Origin: Bacteroidales bacterium | GTDB lineage: Bacteria > Bacteroidota > Bacteroidia > Bacteroidales > F082 | Length of the DNA: 8,421 nt | Assembly: GCA_029983675.1 (NCBI GenBank) | Contig: JASBYY010000067.1 | Coordinates: 1 to 8,421 of the forward strand | Reading direction: 5' to 3' | Shown here: piece by piece, positions 6,962-8,421 of the stretch | Layout: each line of letters begins with the position of its first letter | How positions within the stretch are numbered: position 1 is the stretch's first letter | Made by a program: the position numbers and the translations under genes | Notes under the pieces: generated by a model | What the model saw: only the letters and a program-made list of their open reading frames with translations | Database searches by the model: none | What the model was told of the DNA's origin: nothing

Positions 6962-8019
6962 TTCAAATCCTCCATGGTTTCAACTTTATCAATACTAACG
7001 GTAACAGTATATGAATCAGTGGTTTGATTGATATTAAACTGGTAATTCTTTCCATAGTGCAGCATCAGACGTTTCTGTACATTAATTAATCCTATCCCCG
7101 ATTTCTTTTTCTGCATGATGACGACATCCGTCCGATTCACCGAGTTTGAAGCAGAAAAGAAAAACGTGCCGTCCTTCTGGATGATTTTGAAGTGCACAAA
7201 ACCGTCCGTATTGACATCGAGCCGACTGTATTTGAAGCAGTTTTCCACAATAGGCTGAAGAATCATCGGCGCAATCAGATAGTCGGAACACTCGATGTCC
7301 TTTTCCAACTTCACATCGCGCGAGCCGCCTATGGTCATGATCTGAAAGTCAATATAATTGGCAATGTAATTGACCTCTTTGTGCAGCGGTATCACAACAG
7401 CCTGACACTCCACCAGCACATAACGCAACATTTGCGACAATTTCAGCACGCTATCAGCAGCCTTGTCATCTTTGGTGTAAACCAACGAATAGATGTTGTT
7501 CAAAGCATTGAATAGAAAATGCGGATTGATTTGTGATTTCAGATACCGCAGCTCCATGTCGAGCTTTTCGCTCTTCAGCTCTTCATTGGCCATCTCGTCC
7601 TTCTTGGCCTGATTTTGATAATAGATAATGATGGTCAGGGTGGCAGCAAGGCTGAACCATATCAACCGGATGGCAAACAAATTCGGCCATTCCTGCTGTG
7701 GCCCCCCCATGCCTTTTGACAATTTGGCATGAATGACAACCGAAATATAAGCCCATAGCATGGTGAACGCCGACACCAACAGAAAAAAAATCAAATTGCG
7801 ACGGCAACGCTGCAAAATGCAAGGAATGAAAATGTGCTTGATGGTCATTACAAAAGAAACAACCATCAGCACAATGATGGATGAAATCGCCGACCGAAAA
7901 CCGATAGGAGAACGAAAATAAGCCGTATAAAAGGCACCGAACAGAATGACCCAAGTGATGCCGTAGCGATGCAAACGGCTCAGCAAGGTAGGACTCTTGA
8001 TATACTTAACGATACCCAT
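6958..8019 (-). CDS. LytS-type sensor histidine kinase (PF06580 family)
   Basis: Inner-membrane sensor kinase that should phosphorylate the adjacent LytTR regulator. The 353-residue form has four hydrophobic segments (about 21-35, 46-66, 76-97, 116-134), then a short coiled linker (139-160) and the kinase core. Phosphoacceptor H167 lies in QINPHFLFNALN; the N-box is PMILQPIVENCFKYS (251-265) and the G-box SGIGLINVQKRL (307-318). The middle ATP-lid aspartate is replaced by N292 in FSASNSV, which I recall as usual for this family in Bacteroidota. No large sensory domain is present, so the signal is probably detected in or at the membrane. The frame extends to an ATG at 8106, but a promoter (8037-8070) lies inside that extension and the extra 29 residues look unlike a membrane-protein N-terminus, so MGIVKYIK at 8019 is preferred. 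Confidence 0.93.
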   Translation of the reverse strand: MGIVKYIKSPTLLSRLHRYGITWVILFGAFYTAYFRSPIGFRSAISSIIVLMVVSFVMTIKHIFIPCILQRCRRNLIFFLLVSAFTMLWAYISVVIHAKLSKGMGGPQQEWPNLFAIRLIWFSLAATLTIIIYYQNQAKKDEMANEELKSEKLDMELRYLKSQINPHFLFNALNNIYSLVYTKDDKAADSVLKLSQMLRYVLVECQAVVIPLHKEVNYIANYIDFQIMTIGGSRDVKLEKDIECSDYLIAPMILQPIVENCFKYSRLDVNTDGFVHFKIIQKDGTFFFSASNSVNRTDVVIMQKKKSGIGLINVQKRLMLHYGKNYQFNINQTTDSYTVTVSIDKVETMEDLK

Positions 8020-8036
8020 AGGCAGTGATTTCCTTG

Positions 8037-8070
8037 CAAAAATAATACGAGTTTTTGTATTTTCCGCAAT
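8037..8070 (-). promoter_or_regulatory. Promoter of the lytS-lytTR operon
   Basis: On the minus strand ATTG (8070-8067) lies 22 bases before TATTTTTG (8044-8037), matching the Bacteroidota -33 (TTG/TTTG) and -7 (TAnnTTTG) pattern at the long end of the normal spacing. Transcription should start near 8031, leaving about 12 bases before the ATG at 8019, with AAGGAAA as a possible weak ribosome-binding stretch. It points away from the TolC-like gene. Confidence 0.55.
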
Positions 8071-8143
8071 TATTGGCAAATTATTAAGACTTCCGGGCAA
8101 AAACAACCTGTTTCAAGCATAAACTCAACCATCTTTCTCGTTA

Positions 8144-8179
8144 ATTTGACTCTCAAATTCACAGGCGAAAAAGTCAAAT
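8144..8179. repeat. 8-bp perfect inverted repeat in the divergent promoter region
   Basis: ATTTGACT (8144-8151) and AGTCAAAT (8172-8179) are exact reverse complements with 20 bases between them, so the arms are 28 bp apart. The right arm overlaps the second direct repeat at 8174. It may be an operator for a dimeric protein or a by-product of the direct repeats. Confidence 0.5.
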
Positions 8180-8210
8180 GGACATAAAGCCCCTTGAACT
8201 GACATTTAGC
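8153..8210 (+). promoter_or_regulatory. Three direct repeats, candidate LytTR operator
   Basis: TCAAATTCACA (8153-8163) recurs as TCAAATGGACA (8174-8184) exactly 21 bp on, with 9 of 11 bases identical. The second unit continues as GACATAAAGC (8181-8190), which recurs as GACATTTAGC (8201-8210) 20 bp further on, 8 of 10 identical. The units thus fall on one face of the helix at two-turn spacing. The array ends 12 bp before the TTTG -33 box at 8223, a classic activator position. LytTR regulators such as ComE bind 9-bp direct repeats with a 12-bp spacer (21-bp period) and ACAnTT-like cores; ACATTT in the last unit fits that core. Binding by the regulator encoded here is inferred. Confidence 0.5.
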
Positions 8211-8222
8211 GCCGCCGAAACC

Positions 8223-8254
8223 TTTGATGCGAATGTTATTTTTATGTTCCTTTG
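8223..8254 (+). promoter_or_regulatory. Promoter of the TolC-like gene (TTTG-N20-TTCCTTTG)
   Basis: TTTG (8223-8226) is followed after 20 bases by TTCCTTTG (8247-8254), one mismatch from TAnnTTTG, with the usual C after it. The spacing is typical for Bacteroidota. The start is expected near 8260, giving a leader of about 45 bases before the ATG at 8305. The imperfect -7 box fits a promoter that needs an activator. Confidence 0.6.
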
Positions 8255-8304
8255 CATCTTGAAATGGACAATGACTTTTTCATTCACTTAAAAATAGAGA
8301 AAAT

Positions 8305-8421
8305 ATGAGAATAAGACTTTTAAAATTGCTATTTTTCCCCTACCTCCTGCTGGCCTCATTTCCACAAACCTTGCTGGCTCAGGAAAACCTGAACATCACA
8401 CTGGAGCAGACCTTGGAAATC
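8305..8421 (+). CDS. N-terminus of a probable TolC-family outer-membrane efflux protein (cut by the window edge)
   Basis: Thirty-nine residues are visible. Residues 1-25 form a signal peptide: basic start MRIRLLK, hydrophobic core LLFFPYLLLAS, and a likely cleavage after LLA (A25 / Q26). The mature part begins QENLNITLEQTLEI, which resembles the conserved opening of TolC-like proteins (LTLEQALEIA), where the first helix of the periplasmic tunnel starts. TolC proteins form outer-membrane exit ducts for RND or ABC pumps. In Bacteroidota such genes often head an operon with a membrane-fusion protein and a pump, and often lie beside a LytS/LytTR pair, which fits this context. The 45-base leader has AGAGAAAAT before the ATG and no strong ribosome-binding site, as is usual in this phylum. 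The family call rests on about 10 mature residues. Confidence 0.6.
   Translation, partial: MRIRLLKLLFFPYLLLASFPQTLLAQENLNITLEQTLEI

Overview
The window looks like chromosomal DNA from a member of the Bacteroidota, most likely the order Bacteroidales. The evidence is the Bacteroidota-type promoter boxes (TAnnTTTG with an upstream TTTG or TTG), the scarcity of clear Shine-Dalgarno sequences, a lysine where most YidC proteins have arginine, and a paired PF06580 histidine kinase and LytTR regulator of the kind common in this phylum. I cannot name a genus. All complete genes lie on the minus strand; only the fragment at the right edge is on the plus strand. I see no tRNA, rRNA, insertion sequence, CRISPR array or phage gene.

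Minus-strand block A (5850 down to 128) runs, in transcription order: pyrG (CTP synthase), yidC (membrane protein insertase), a small DUF2750-family protein, and trkH (potassium uptake channel subunit). Gaps are 68 to 89 bases and I see no convincing internal promoter, so a shared transcript is plausible, although a weak terminator-like hairpin sits between pyrG and yidC. Left of trkH, the first bases of another minus-strand gene may be present at 41-1.

The 370-base gap 5851-6220 holds no convincing gene. It contains the likely intrinsic terminator of the two-component operon (6045-6081), then a -7-like box (6005-6012) that could start a pyrG transcript with a leader of about 150 bases.

Block B (8019 down to 6221) is a two-gene operon: a LytS-type sensor kinase, then a LytTR response regulator joined by an ATGA overlap. 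The kinase start is best placed at 8019, because a good promoter lies just upstream, inside the longer reading frame.

Divergent to it, a plus-strand gene begins at 8305 and runs off the window. Its first 39 residues are a signal peptide followed by a stretch resembling the start of TolC-family outer-membrane efflux proteins. The 285-base divergent region holds the most interesting signal in the window: three imperfect direct repeats spaced 20-21 bp (two helical turns, as for known LytTR sites), ending 12 bp before the -33 box of a TTTG-N20-TTCCTTTG promoter for the TolC-like gene. The simplest reading is that the kinase and regulator control this divergent gene, and probably an efflux operon beyond the edge. 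The gene families are ordinary; the operator is the item worth testing.
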